Positions 51,098-62,500 of a stretch of 64,000 nucleotides of DNA are shown here, in pieces (position 1 is the first letter of the stretch; each line of letters begins with the position of its first letter). Origin of the DNA: Microglena sp. YARC (lineage: Eukaryota > Chlorophyta > Chlorophyceae > Chlamydomonadales > Chlamydomonadaceae); NCBI GenBank assembly GCA_022414725.1, contig CM039462.1, positions 31,808,378 through 31,872,377 of the forward strand, written 5' to 3'. The position numbers were made by a program, and so were the translations under genes. The notes beneath the pieces are model-generated. The model worked only from the letters and a program-made list of their open reading frames with translations, had not been told where the DNA came from and searched no databases.

Positions 51098-52097
51098 NNN
51101 NNNNNNNNNNNNNNNNNNNNNNNNNNNNNNNNNNNNNNNNNNNNNNNNNNNNNNNNNNNNNNNNNNNNNNNNNNNNNNNNNNNNNNNNNNNNNNNNNNNN
51201 NNNNNNNNNNNNNNNNNNNNNNNNNNNNNNNNNNNNNNNNNNNNNNNNNNNNNNNNNNNNNNNNNNNNNNNNNNNNNNNNNNNNNNNNNNNNNNNNNNNN
51301 NNNNNNNNNNNNNNNNNNNNNNNNNNNNNNNNNNNNNNNNNNNNNNNNNNNNNNNNNNNNNNNNNNNNNNNNNNNNNNNNNNNNNNNNNNNNNNNNNNNN
51401 NNNNNNNNNNNNNNNNNNNNNNNNNNNNNNNNNNNNNNNNNNNNNNNNNNNNNNNNNNNNNNNNNNNNNNNNNNNNNNNNNNNNNNNNNNNNNNNNNNNN
51501 NNNNNNNNNNNNNNNNNNNNNNNNNNNNNNNNNNNNNNNNNNNNNNNNNNNNNNNNNNNNNNNNNNNNNNNNNNNNNNNNNNNNNNNNNNNNNNNNNNNN
51601 NNNNNNNNNNNNNNNNNNNNNNNNNNNNNNNNNNNNNNNNNNNNNNNNNNNNNNNNNNNNNNNNNNNNNNNNNNNNNNNNNNNNNNNNNNNNNNNNNNNN
51701 NNNNNNNNNNNNNNNNNNNNNNNNNNNNNNNNNNNNNNNNNNNNNNNNNNNNNNNNNNNNNNNNNNNNNNNNNNNNNNNNNNNNNNNNNNNNNNNNNNNN
51801 NNNNNNNNNNNNNNNNNNNNNNNNNNNNNNNNNNNNNNNNNNNNNNNNNNNNNNNNNNNNNNNNNNNNNNNNNNNNNNNNNNNNNNNNNNNNNNNNNNNN
51901 NNNNNNNNNNNNNNNNNNNNNNNNNNNNNNNNNNNNNNNNNNNNNNNNNNNNNNNNNNNNNNNNNNNNNNNNNNNNNNNNNNNNNNNNNNNNNNNNNNNN
52001 NNNNNNNNNNNNNNNNNNNNNNNNNNNNNNNNNNNNNNNNNNNNNNNNNNNNNNNNNNNNNNNNNNNNNNNNNNNNNNNNNNNNNNNNNNNNNNNNN
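51098..52097. other. Assembly gap, exactly 1000 N
   Basis: A run of exactly 1000 N, a placeholder length for a scaffold join of unknown size. Array sequence flanks it on both sides. Confidence 0.98.
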
Positions 52098-52565
52098 TGG
52101 CCACTCCTGTCACCCAGAATGCACCCTTTACAATGGCAAGCATTTTCTACACCCCTGTGGCACTCCTGTCACCCAAAAAGCTGCCTTTCAAGCCAAGCCT
52201 TTCTTTAGGCACCCCTGGTGGCACTCCTGTCACCCAATAAAGGCTCCTTTCAAGCCAAGCCATTTTCTGCACCCCTGTGGCAATCCTGTCACCCATAAAG
52301 CTACCTTTCAAACCAAGCCATTTCTGCACCCCTGTGGCACTCCTGTCACTCATAAAGCTGCCTTTCAAGCCAAGCCATTTCTGCACCCCTGCGGCACTCC
52401 TGTCACTCATTAAGCTGCCTTTCAAGCCAAGGCCATTTCTATGCACCCCTGAGGCACTCCTTTCACCCACGAATGCACCACTCCAACCAAGCCATTTTCT
52501 GCACCCCTGTTGCACTCCTTTCACCCAGAATGCACCCTTAAGGCTCAATGTTAAGGGAGCCGAAG
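52098..52565. repeat. Tandem repeat of about 58-60 bp, 8 copies
   Basis: Units contain TTTCTGCACCCCTGTGGCAC then TCCTGTCACCCATAAAGCTG then CCTTTCAAGCCAAGCCA. The array begins at the gap edge and decays near 52560. Confidence 0.9.
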
Positions 52566-52689
52566 CACCCCCCAAGTTTGCAACTCCCTTGTTAACGGCG
52601 TGCCTATTACAGTAGGAATCTCTGCCTTTCTTTCTGAATTCCCGGAGTGGCAAGTGCCCCACAGTCATATGGCAGACTGGCATGAGCTG

Positions 52690-52970
52690 GGGTCGGTGGG
52701 TGGGGGAATGCGTGCGGCCGGTGGGGTGGGGCGACGGGGGGGGGGGGATGTGTGCGGTGTTGGTCGGTGGGGGTATTTGTGTGTCGGTGGGTGGCTGCGG
52801 TGTGCTGTGGGTGGGGTGTGGGTGGGGGGTTGGGGCGAGGGTGGGTGGGGTGGTCGAGCCCGCGGGTGGGCTAGGGAGTGGCGCCGTATCGGTAAAGGGG
52901 TGGTGTGGGGGGTGGTGTGGTGTCCGGTGGTGGTGTGGCGGGTGGGGGGTGGTGGGGGACAGGAGACACT
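52690..52970. repeat. GGTGGGGTG-rich low-complexity tract
   Basis: GT/G-rich sequence with GGTGGGTGGGG words, in the region downstream of the last supported kinase exon. Open frames here are Pro/His-rich or Gly/Val-rich and not credible. Confidence 0.8.
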
Positions 52971-53020
52971 CAACCCATATTACAGATTTGCCGGACTTGC
53001 ACTTGTAGGGCTCCAATCAC

Positions 53021-53761
53021 ATGTTGACGATGTTAGGGTGCTTGCAATTGTGCAGCACATATATTTCCTTCAAGGCCACTCTCTCCCGCGGATGACCAGA
53101 ATCCACTGGAACACCAAAATTGCAGGCCTGTCAGGAAGCAAGTCAGTGCAAGTCAGTGCAAGTCAGTGCATGTTATGCATGTCAGGCAAGATCAGTGCGA
53201 TGTCCTCTGGTCAGACGTTGAAACAATCGCAGGTGTGTGGACAAGTCATAGTGCGCGTTCGCTTGCGAAAATTGCGAGGATAGGTGTTGGCTCATCGGGT
53301 TATCGGAGCACCGATCCATCCCGTGATAGCGAGGAGGAGGGACCCCGGACATCAGCATTCAGCAAGTCACGCCAAGGAATCCACACCACGCGAACCTGCG
53401 CGAACCCATCACGCGCGGCCTCGGCAGGTCGTGGTCGCGAACCCAGTCCACGACCCGCTATCCTCAACCCGCGAACACATAGCCCTCGAATCCAATCCAC
53501 GACCTGAGCAGAATAGCTGACAGAGCAGTGAACTCCTGGCCCAGGCAAATAGGAAAGGGACACTTACGGTTGTTTTTGAACATTTTGATGGCCACCAACC
53601 GGCGAGTCTCTGTATCGAAGCATCGCCAGACTTCCCCATAAGCACCTGAGGAGGGAAACAATCGAACAAAGCAGTCAGACGGCTACCCAAAAAGGAAAAT
53701 CACAAGACACTCTACCGAGGAATGACTTACCCGATCCTACTTTATCGAGGAAAACGAAGCG
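53021..53761 (-). CDS. Protein kinase N-lobe exons (CMGC, CDKL-like); partial
   Basis: Three minus-strand exons with agreeing phases: 53761-53731, 53645-53568 and 53105-53021. Joined, they give the kinase start FVFLDKVGSG, then the glycine-loop end AYGEVWRCFDTETRRL, the VAIK motif with its ATP-binding lysine (VAIKMFKNN), and the alpha-C/beta-4 region LKEIYVLHNCKHPNIVNM, including the conserved Glu and HPN. The spacing and motifs resemble CDKL and MOK/MAK kinases. After VNM the genome reads TGA, then LEPYKCKSGKSVIWVEC, which also fits the next kinase strand. So the third exon either uses a weak GTGATT donor after AT at 53021, or runs on across a stop. The first coding exon upstream of 53761 was not found. 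No HRD or DFG exon was found between here and the gap. Confidence 0.75.
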
Positions 53762-54827
53762 CTGCAGCAGGGGTAAAGGTTTGGAAGTAGGCCAGATGGG
53801 CAGCAGAAAGCAGAAACGTAAGAACACGAGGTTGCACTGATGTTAGATGACTGTGCGAGGAAAACTTCAATAATTTCACCGCAGTCTTAGCAGAAATCGA
53901 CCTCACTGCCTGCGCCTGCTGCACCGCGAGAACGACCCAAACGAACGACTTCTCCTCGTACTCGCCCACGGGATCTATTCGCTCAAGATGCGACCACAAT
54001 CCGATAGATGCATCAAAATACATCACCCAAGAAGGAACCATAATCCGATTGACATCCACGACATCTCCTCGATTAGCGCACTTGGTTGCTCTTCACACAG
54101 GGGGATAGATGCCAGGCCTGGCCAGGCACTTGAAATATTTCAAGCTGCACATGTAATCCAACGTGAACACTTTTATTTAGTATAGGTCCTTTACGCGCAC
54201 GCTTTCAAGCATCTCAAGCATCTTAGTGCAAGCGTTTTTAGTGGAGCGCACGCCGCCCCGTAGGCGCAGGCATTCGAGTGTTGAGAGAGATTTCACCCCG
54301 GGCGAGGTATCTTGTAGAGCCGATCCGTCCCTCCCGATCGCCCGTCTGCACGTCTGTATCTGAACTGCACAATATTCCATCAGCCACGCCCTGTAAAATC
54401 ATTTCCTTGTGACCCAGGCTAATCGCACCTTCATGGCGTTGCCACTACCGCCAACGGGGGTTGCTCAGTCTAGAACAACGAAATTAGGAGGCCATGGTTG
54501 AAAGATTTGCGCCGTGTGGCGAGGGTAGGGCTTGTCTAATAGCAACAGTGACCACCCGTTCATAAATAACGTCCCTGTAAAGAAAGTGGCGTCTGCTGAA
54601 GTGGCGTCTGACACACGACTGCGACTGGGGGTTGGGAGGATGCATCTCTCTCAATTATGTCACGTGGAACGCGGCTCACACCAGGGCCCCCTCGTACGCG
54701 TACGGTAAGTAGTACAATCTGTGAGTCTGCTGGCGAATTAACCGACTCGGATGGTCGGAGTTCCCATTCATAAAGTTTCAACTACCCTGAGCGAGCAATT
54801 GCCCAAATCGATTGACGGTTCAAAGTT

Positions 54828-56126
54828 GTGAAAATAGGCGCTGTACCTTCCGGATGGCGCATGGCCACTGTGGACGAGTTTCTCAGTAACAAGAGAGAAA
54901 TCACGCCTCTAATATCTGAGTGGGGAATCATCGCGTGCAAAGACGGGAAGGCCGATGGCTCTGGATACGGCGGAAAGGGTTACCCACAAGGCTCTGTGGT
55001 CCACGACGGCATTGAGAGATGCTGCTTCAAACAAATGATGGTGTGTGGTTCGGTGGTGGGGCAGCTGCTCCACGCGCGGCCCCTGCAGCTGCTCCCGCAC
55101 CCAGCTCTGGCTTGAGCCGTTTCAAGCGGATCAACTACCTCGATGACATTCCAGATGGATTCAGGCTCCTTTCCTGCAATGAGTTCGAGGAGCACAGGAA
55201 TGATTGTCTGAGGCAGATGGAAGAGTGGACCATCTGCCTGCTCTCAGATGGCAAGTGTGACGGGCGAGGCTTATTATGGTGCTGTGGCCACCAGGCTTTG
55301 GGGTCGCGCCTGCCAACGTGAGGAGAGCAGCAAGACCAATGAGCGTATGGGTGAGATGCTCGTTGGATATGACTCAGGGGGGCTTGGTCTGCAGGCATTT
55401 GCCTGAGTCGGACGTGGCGAGCACTCGCGGTACGCCACTTACGCTTCAGCAGTACATGGACTGCCAACAGCATTGTCAACACCTTCTTGCAGTTCACTGG
55501 CAGCTATGAAGTGTTACAAGCCCTTTGTGCTTGTGTCCTCCTGCCCTGGAGATTCCCATGGTGGTATGCAACACGCCGCTGTGGATACCTTCACCCAGAG
55601 ACAAGGCTGGCGCTTTGCCCCCGTGCAGTTCAAGGACAGGGCGCAGGCGGCTGACTGGAAGCGCTTGTGGAAGCTTCAGGTGGAGGAGTTCGCATGCTGC
55701 ACCATTGCAGACGGCAAGGTGGATATCCTGGAGGTGAAGATTGATGGCGGTGGTGCTGGCTGTGCTGTCGAGCGCTCCAAGAACATGTCTCAGTGGTGGG
55801 TGGACTGGATTAAGCGTCTCGGTGCGGATGTCTTTGATGATCTTAATGGAAATGGTAACGCCCGCTCATCCGTGTGTCCTAGTGGGGCTGTATCCCTCCA
55901 AATTGGGCAGGTGGTGGTCACTGAGGAGGACTTCACCAACTTCACCAGTGCCGAGGGTACCAAGATGCATCCTATCAAGACCAACGGCATTGACTTCGAG
56001 CTTCACACTCTGGTGCTGCATGGGGGCAAGCGTAACTGGGTGCTCATCACAGATGTCTTTAAGCTGAGTGGAGGCCAGTGGGCACGGGACAAGTCCAATA
56101 TGGTAGCCATCTCTGGCACCTACTAG
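54828..56126 (+). CDS. Protein with a triplicated domain, frameshifted; function unknown
   Basis: I do not recognise the family. One domain of about 60 residues appears three times. Copy 1 (54846-55045) has GWRMATVDEF and WGIIACKDGKADGSGYGG. Copy 2 (about 55110-55265) has DGFRLLSCNEFEEH and EEWTICLLSDGKCDG. Copy 3 (about 55605-55785) has GWRFAPVQF and VEEFACCTIADGKVD. The shared pattern is G-[WF]-R, a helix, then W/F-x-x-C-x-x-x-DGK-x-D. After copy 3 about 110 residues run to the stop TAG (FTSAEGTKMHPIKT, LHGGKRNWVLITD). The frame changes after copy 1 (or a 65 bp intron lies at 55044-55108) and again inside copy 2. It is also interrupted by TGA near 55400. So the gene is decaying, or the assembly has base errors. 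The start is unresolved: TGA lies 15 bases before the GTG at 54828, and AATAG before GCGCTGTACC could be an acceptor. Confidence 0.55.
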
Positions 56127-56315
56127 CTGTACTGTATGTTATGTTACCCTATGTTAACGTAAACTGCACTGCAACGGTAAACATAACATGGTAGCCATCT
56201 CTGGTACCTATTAACTGTACTGCATGTACTGCTATGTTATGTTACCCTATGTAAAGTAACTGCACTGCAAGGTTTCATAACATGGTTTGCCATCTCTGGC
56301 ACCTACTAAGGCCCC
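56127..56315 (+). repeat. Two extra copies of the gene's 3' end beyond the stop
   Basis: The last codons and stop (ATGGTAGCCATCTCTGGCAC, then CTACTAG) at 56100-56126 recur at 56188 (CTATTAA) and 56282 (ATGGTTTGCC, ending CTACTAA). Each is separated by GTTATGTTACCCTATGT and CTGCACTGCAA sequence. All copies keep a stop at the same place. Confidence 0.85.
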
Positions 56316-57164
56316 ATAACCAATTGTACTTGATAGGTCTTTTACCACCACCCTTTTCATATGTTAGCTTCAACACAACACCTCGAGCAAGCCAAGCCAA
56401 TCCCACTAGCCGTGGGAACATTTGGAGTCCTATAGGGCACCAGGATAATGTAGCCATCATCATTGAAACAATGAAATATAAGCATTCTTATCAAAGTAAA
56501 CTTGATCCAATCTCTTCATACATTCATGGATAAACAGAGTTAAACGTTGAATGTATGAATGCATGATTCACTTGTTTTTTGCACATTAATTAAGGTAAAA
56601 TGAATCATATTGTTTGCAGCTGGTCGGTCCAGGCCTGCGAATGCGATAGTAACAACAACCCTTGTTGAAAAACAAAACCAAATGTTTTTTTTGTCGTTAC
56701 TGACAATTACTGTCGAGCTGATGCCAGCACTGCTGTGGTGCTGATGCGGTGTTGGTATGTTTGACTCCGCTGCCGATTCATGCAAGGCAGTTGTCATGTT
56801 GTAGTGATCGGTTCGTCCAAGACTCCAAGGCAATTTTAGCTAGCAATTTACCCGCCTCTGTCGGTCCCTTCATATCCTGTATAGAGCAGGGTACTACATT
56901 TTGTCATTTTGGGTTGCGCTTTTGACGCAACTGCCTCCTTTTGGTAAGGGCTTTTGACTAAATTGAAAACGAAAATCTGCGTGCTGAGCCCAAAGGGGGG
57001 TTAAAACATTGCGTCAATCGCGCAGTCGGGCTCAAAAACCTTGCGCGTTAGTGCGCAATAGCGCGCCATGTAGTACCCTGGTACAGAGAAGCTGATGCCG
57101 ATCTATCCTGTATAGGGAAGCTGATGGTAGCACTGACGTGTATTTATAAGCCCCCTAATGATCA
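56316..57164. other. Intergenic with one family F copy
   Basis: A diverged inverted copy of the microsatellite-tailed repeat lies at about 56398-56465 (CGTGGGAACATTTGGAGTCC, AGGGCACCAGGATAATG, ATCATCATTG). The rest shows no gene; a TTGCGC/GCGCAA-rich stretch lies near 57010-57065. Confidence 0.5.
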
Positions 57165-57500
57165 CTGTAGCTAGAACTCAGGGCCCCCGTCGGTAAAACG
57201 ATTGTTTAGGGTTCAGTTAATCAGTGCTTTTTCTTGTTAAGCCCTTCCTACACGGTTGGGCAAGTTCCTTTAGCCTATTTGGCCTACCCCTGGACTGTAA
57301 CCTACATACCTATGTGCCTGTGTTGGTCAAATATTCTGTGAGCGACTGTATTGCTCCCTGCAAGTTCGTGAATTACGGTAGTGTGTATGTTACAGTCCAG
57401 GGGTAGGCCAAATAGGCCTAAGGGACTTGCCCAACCGTGATCGGAAGGGCTTAAAAAAGAAAAAACATTGACGAACGGTTGTAACAAAGCTCTTAAACAA
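57165..57500. mobile_element. Two SINE-like family A copies facing each other
   Basis: A plus-strand copy at about 57165-57306 and a minus-strand copy at about 57382-57500 lie tail to tail, separated by about 75 bp. Both carry CCTATTTGGCCTA / TAGGCCAAATAGG and the ATTGTTT segment. Transcribed together they could form a hairpin. Confidence 0.8.
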
Positions 57501-58660
57501 GTTCCTCTCATTCACGCGCCAGCACCCCTGAAACAACATGGCTGCACTCGCCTACTCAAGTCAAACAAGTTCTGCTATGTACGCTCTAGCTACAACTGCC
57601 TTGCCCTATTCCCCTAGCTTCTGCGTAGTGTACGCTTTCTTAGTCGTTGGCATCCCCTGATTTCTTCCTAAGACGAATCTACAGTTTTCTGGTCGGTGTT
57701 GCAAATCATGTTACCGGTATTATGTTTACTGTAGTTATCAATATAGTTGCGTGCCTTGTGTGCGATTTTGTCACCCCTTCTTCATATTTGTAAATGAAGT
57801 AATGATTAATACTATCACAAACAAGCTCTTAAAATTGGAGGCTTGGTTGTGAGTACATGGGGCAGTTTAGGAGGAAGTGTGCTTCGTCCTCCACTATATT
57901 CATATCGCATCACTCGCACATTCTCTCCTGTCATGGATATTAACTTGTGCGCCAGAGGTTATATTCATACTATAGTATGAGCTATAGCCATTTAGCCTTT
58001 TGGGCCTACCCCTGGACTGTAACATACATATATACAAACATGAACCTCCATCCTAAATAGGACGGAAGCAGATGTAAATTTGGCTACGCCTAAGTTTAAT
58101 TGTACCGGTATGCCGTAACTTGAGCTTGGCTACATGACTCCATCCTTCAAGGTGCTAACGATTTTAGCTTGGTGGCAACAACAACATTTAATGCATTCGT
58201 CTTTTCGATTACAGTATTATCCAGTTTTCCCTTCTCCGTCCAATTAATGATGAACGAAGGGAACTGTTCGTAATTTTCCTTTAGTCATGGCTCACCAAAT
58301 ATTTAAGTGAGTAGAGAAGAGGAATCATTGTGTTCACAATCTGGGCCGTCGTAATAATAGTTATTATTTGTCTCATTCATAAGGGCTTCGTATTCATAGG
58401 CGCGTACCACGTACGTACATCCCTTGGATCCAATTGTAATAAATACTTGCGCTGCAGCCAGGGTACTTCTGTTATAGTACGACTTATACGTCGTACATAG
58501 AGTGGCTTTGTGTGCCCAGGTCTGAGTACGTACTGGTCTCAGCACTGCCAGCCTAGTTGGGGCGACGCCCCCGATCTGCTAAAACTTCAGAAGGAGGCCC
58601 AGCTCTGCATTACCTTCAAACTCTGACTTGAAATTTCACCTCGGTTTCATTGGTGTGTGT
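57501..58660. other. Intergenic, no gene recognised
   Basis: Mixed sequence with a fragment of family A at about 57985-58030 (TTTGGGCCTACCCCTGGACT). Short open frames only. Confidence 0.4.
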
Positions 58661-58663
58661 TCG

Positions 58664-58854
58664 GAGCAAGGTACCTCAGGAGGACCCCAAGCTCTGCTGC
58701 CTGGGACGCAACCAATTGTCTAGCCTGCGTCCTGCGTCGCAACGGACCCTTCCTTCTGGTCAACGGACCCTGCCCACGGTACGTCCTGTGACGCAAGGGA
58801 CCCTTCAGCGCTGTGTATGCGAGGGAGGACGCAGTGTCCTGGACAACCCTAGTT
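58664..58854 (-). mobile_element. Family D copy
   Basis: Read on the minus strand it starts AGGGTTGTCCAGGACACTGC and ends GGGTCCTCCTGAGGTACC. It contains two blocks of GGGTCC with GACGCA words. About 190 bp. Confidence 0.75.
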
Positions 58855-59129
58855 GCAGCGCTGTGAAATGGGGATGTTCTAAACCCTGTCTTTGTACTGC
58901 AGTCCTCTGTCAAAACATTGACAATCGGATCTGCGGGATTGTTAGAAGCTCAAATACTGGGCCCACTTGGTAGACCAGGCCATCCAACCAACCTCAACCT
59001 CGCGCCCACATTTGACTTCTATTTGTTCAGCCCCGGGAGGCTGTACTGCCGAACGGCAAGTTACCCCTGTAACTGAATTTGAATATATCACCATCTGTTG
59101 GGTGAAATAGAACAGTCATCTCATCGAAC

Positions 59130-59340
59130 AATTCCTACGCAGCGTCGCAAGTGTTGCGGAAAATTGGCAGAGAGCGTTTGGGACTAGCTAGAGCTGACCG
59201 CAGCCAGTTAGTTACGAGACAGTTGACTGACGAGCCAGGCTTCAATTCTTCAGTCGGTCGCCGGTCGGACGATCAGACATTGGGGAAACCCTCAGGGCTC
59301 CCGCCCCCCAGATTGGGGGGCTCCGCCCAAAACAAGCAAA
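59130..59340 (-). mobile_element. Dispersed repeat family C copy
   Basis: Plus-strand ends are CAGCGTCGCAAGTGTTGCGG and GGGCTCCCGCCCCCCAGATT then GGGGGGCTCCGCCC. The middle TTAGTTACGAGACAGTTGAC is shared with the copy at 29660-29850. Confidence 0.75.
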
Positions 59341-59384
59341 AAACAGACCAATTCCTGTTATATAGGAGAGAATCTGCCAACCCC

Positions 59385-59430
59385 GGGGGGAGGGAGGGAG
59401 GGGAGGGGAGGGGAGGGGAGGGGAGGGGAG
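59385..59430. repeat. GGGGA pentanucleotide repeat
   Basis: (GGGGA)n with GGGA variants, about nine units, just beyond the 3' end of RPS13. A GGAAGG/GGAAAG purine tract follows inside the last intron at about 59605-59785. Confidence 0.9.
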
Positions 59431-59521
59431 AACGACAACTGTATTCAGTCTTGTGCCAGTTACACTGATGGCAAGAACAACAAAACTCCGCACAAGACGT
59501 CCACAAAGGTCCATAAAGCGT

Positions 59522-62500
59522 TTAAGCAACCATGGTCTGCATAAGCAAAGGGCATGGAAGTTGAGATACAGCAGATGATAATATTTCTGAGGTGTTTTCA
59601 AAGAAAGGAAGGTAGTAAGGAAAGAAGGAGGGACAGAAAGGGAGGGAAGAGAGGGAAGAGAAGGGAGGTAGATAGGAAGAGAGCAAGGAAGGAGGAGAAG
59701 GAAGAGCAGGGCCAAGGAAGGGAAAGGCAGGACAGAGCAGGGCCAAGGAGGGGAAAGGCAGGACAGGGCAGGGCAAGGCTGGAAGGATCACTAAGGTATA
59801 TTGAAGGTACATTAAAATTTAAGTACGTTGAAGGTTTATTTACCACAAGGAGTCATCTGTATCAGACTTACGGAGGCAGTGGCGGACTCGTACTTGAAGG
59901 TAGGAGGCACCTGGCGGGTGGTCTGCGGGCAGAAGCAGGGTGTATATTTCAGTGTGTGTGGGAGTGTGGCAGTGTGGCTACCACTGGACTGTCAGTTCTT
60001 TTTTGCTAATAAAGAGCATTTTTGAAATTTGAACAACTTAACCAACTAAACATACAGGCGGGCAAGCAGTCACCATAAGGAAAACAGAATCAGAAGTGCA
60101 GCAGAACATACAGGCAGGCCCCAGAAGCGAAATAGTACACACAGAAAAGCAAGCACCAGCACATGCAGGGAGGCACCAGATGCGAAACAGCACACACGCA
60201 GGCAAGCACCAGTACACGCAGGCAGGCACCAGATGCAAAATAGCACACAGGCAAGCATACACCAGAAGCAAAACATAACCAGAAGCGCAGCAGAACATAC
60301 AGGCAGGCACCAGAAAACAGAACATATAGGCAGGCACCAGTTCGAAACAGTACATACAGGCAGGCACCAGGTTGAAACAGCACGTACAGGCATGCACCAG
60401 AAGCGAAACAGTACATACAGACAGGCAAGCATGCACCAGAAGCAAAACAGAACGAGATGCGCAGCATTACACACAGGCAGATGCAAAAACAGTACATACA
60501 GGCAGGCAAGCACAAGCATAAGTACATACAGGCAGGCAACAGAAACAAAACACTTAAGGCTTAGACTTACCTTGTAGTAACGGGCCAACCTGTGGATACG
60601 GCTCTCGATCAAAATCAGGCGGAACTTGGCGTCCTGGGGTACGGAGGGGCGGAGAATTGGCAGATAGATGTCAGAAACTCATGCATATTTTATTTTATAA
60701 ATAGTAATACAACTTGGCGTCCTTGGGTATGGAGGGCGGAGAATTGGCAGATAGATATCAGAAACTCGTGCCTATTTTATTTTATTAATAGTGATATAAC
60801 TTGGCATCCTGGGGTATGGAGGGCGGAGAATTGGCAGATAGATGTCAGAAAGTCATGCCTATTTTATTTTATTAAAATATTAAATTTGAAGTGTTTTGCC
60901 TGATATAGGCAAAGCCCAGAATCATGCCAAATTCATCAAAGTAGCAAAAAGTGTTAATGTGAGGTTGGTTTATGATGACCCACAATTCAGCACAGCACAC
61001 AAGACAGCACATAACCATCTCAATCTGACTGTCATAAAACATATTTTTGTTCCCTGTCTAGAAGTAGCGCAACACAAAACCATCCCACCCAAACGTCCCT
61101 CAAATTTGTGTTTGCTCATTCTCTAATCAGAAACTGCACAGCACAGCACTGCATAGCCCCACACAGAACAGCACGAGACCATACCACACTGATCTTCCTC
61201 ATATTTCTAGAGTTTGCTTACTGTTCACTGAATCCCAAGGATGACCTTCACAAATGAAGCAACGCCTTGCAATACCCACAGAAACCACTGTATATTTGGG
61301 TAACTTCTCACCCTGTACCACCTGAAGCGCTCCAAGTGCTTGCACATGGAGACAGCCTTCTCGATCAGGGAGTACAGATCCTTGGGGTGTCTCTACTACC
61401 ATCCCCCTCCCCAGCCCATGCAATACCCACATAAACCACTGTTTATTAGGGAGACAACGTGTGCCAACTTCTCACCCTGTCCCTCCTGAAATGTTCCAAG
61501 TGCTTGCGCATGGAGACAGCCTTCTTGATCTGGGAGTACAAATCCTCGAGGCATCTCTACAACCATCCCCCTCCCCCCCCCCCAACCCACCCCTTGGGAT
61601 ACCCACAGAAACCACTGTTTATTTGGGGGACTACTCACCCTGTCCCTCCTGAAGCGCTCCAAGTGCTTGCGCATGGAGACAGCCTTCTTGATCAGGGAGT
61701 ACAGATCCTCAGGGATCTCGGGGGCCAAGCCAGAGCCCTTCAGGATACGCAGGATCTTGGAGCCAGTGATGGCGGTGACACCGGGGATGGCGTGCTGATC
61801 ACGCAGCAGGACACCGATGGCAGAGGGGGGCATACCCTTACGGGCAAGCTTGTTGATCATGTCCTTGACCTAGGGTGGGAGAGGGTGGGTAGGGTGGGAT
61901 GGGAAGGGTGGGATGGGGTGTGGAGGGATGAGATGGGGGATGGCGTGCTGGTTGTGCAGAGAGAGAGAGAGAGGGTGGGGTGAGAGTGGGTAGGGCGGAA
62001 TGGGAAGGGTGCGAAAGGGTGGGTAGTGTGGAAAGGGATATGATAGGGGCTAGTTGGGAAGGAAATGCATTCTCAGGGGAATGCACTCATGAGCCTGCTT
62101 GTTGCTTATGTCTTGCAACTCGGGGTGGTTAGTGTGGGAGGGGATGGGATCGGGGATATATGGGAGAGGGCTGAAGTCTCAGGGGCATGCTTGTTGCCGA
62201 TGACCTTCACCTGGGGATGGCTAATGTGGGAAGGGATGGGATGGGGGATGGTTAGGAAGGAACTGCAGTTTCAGGGACTTCGGGTTATGGGTCTGCTTGA
62301 TGATCATGTCCTTGATCTGCACTGGCCTGGCTTGGCTTGGGTGCTACTGTGTTCGCCCCTGCAGAAGACAATCTCACACAACTGCATGCAATGACTTGGT
62401 TGAGGTTGACTCACTCAGCATCCTCACCTGCTTCCCAGATGCTCATTACCATCAAAAGAACACCTCAGGCACCACAGCAAAAACAAGCCATACATGCATC

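Noticed and set aside
50860..52413. Open frames spanning the N gap
   Set aside because: The open length comes from 1000 unknown bases; the flanks are repeat arrays.
62165..62330. Extra coding exons of RPS13 upstream of exon 3
   Set aside because: They resemble exon 3's first codons but are followed by stops and repeats. Human and plant S13 have no room for them, and the six chosen exons already give exactly 151 residues.
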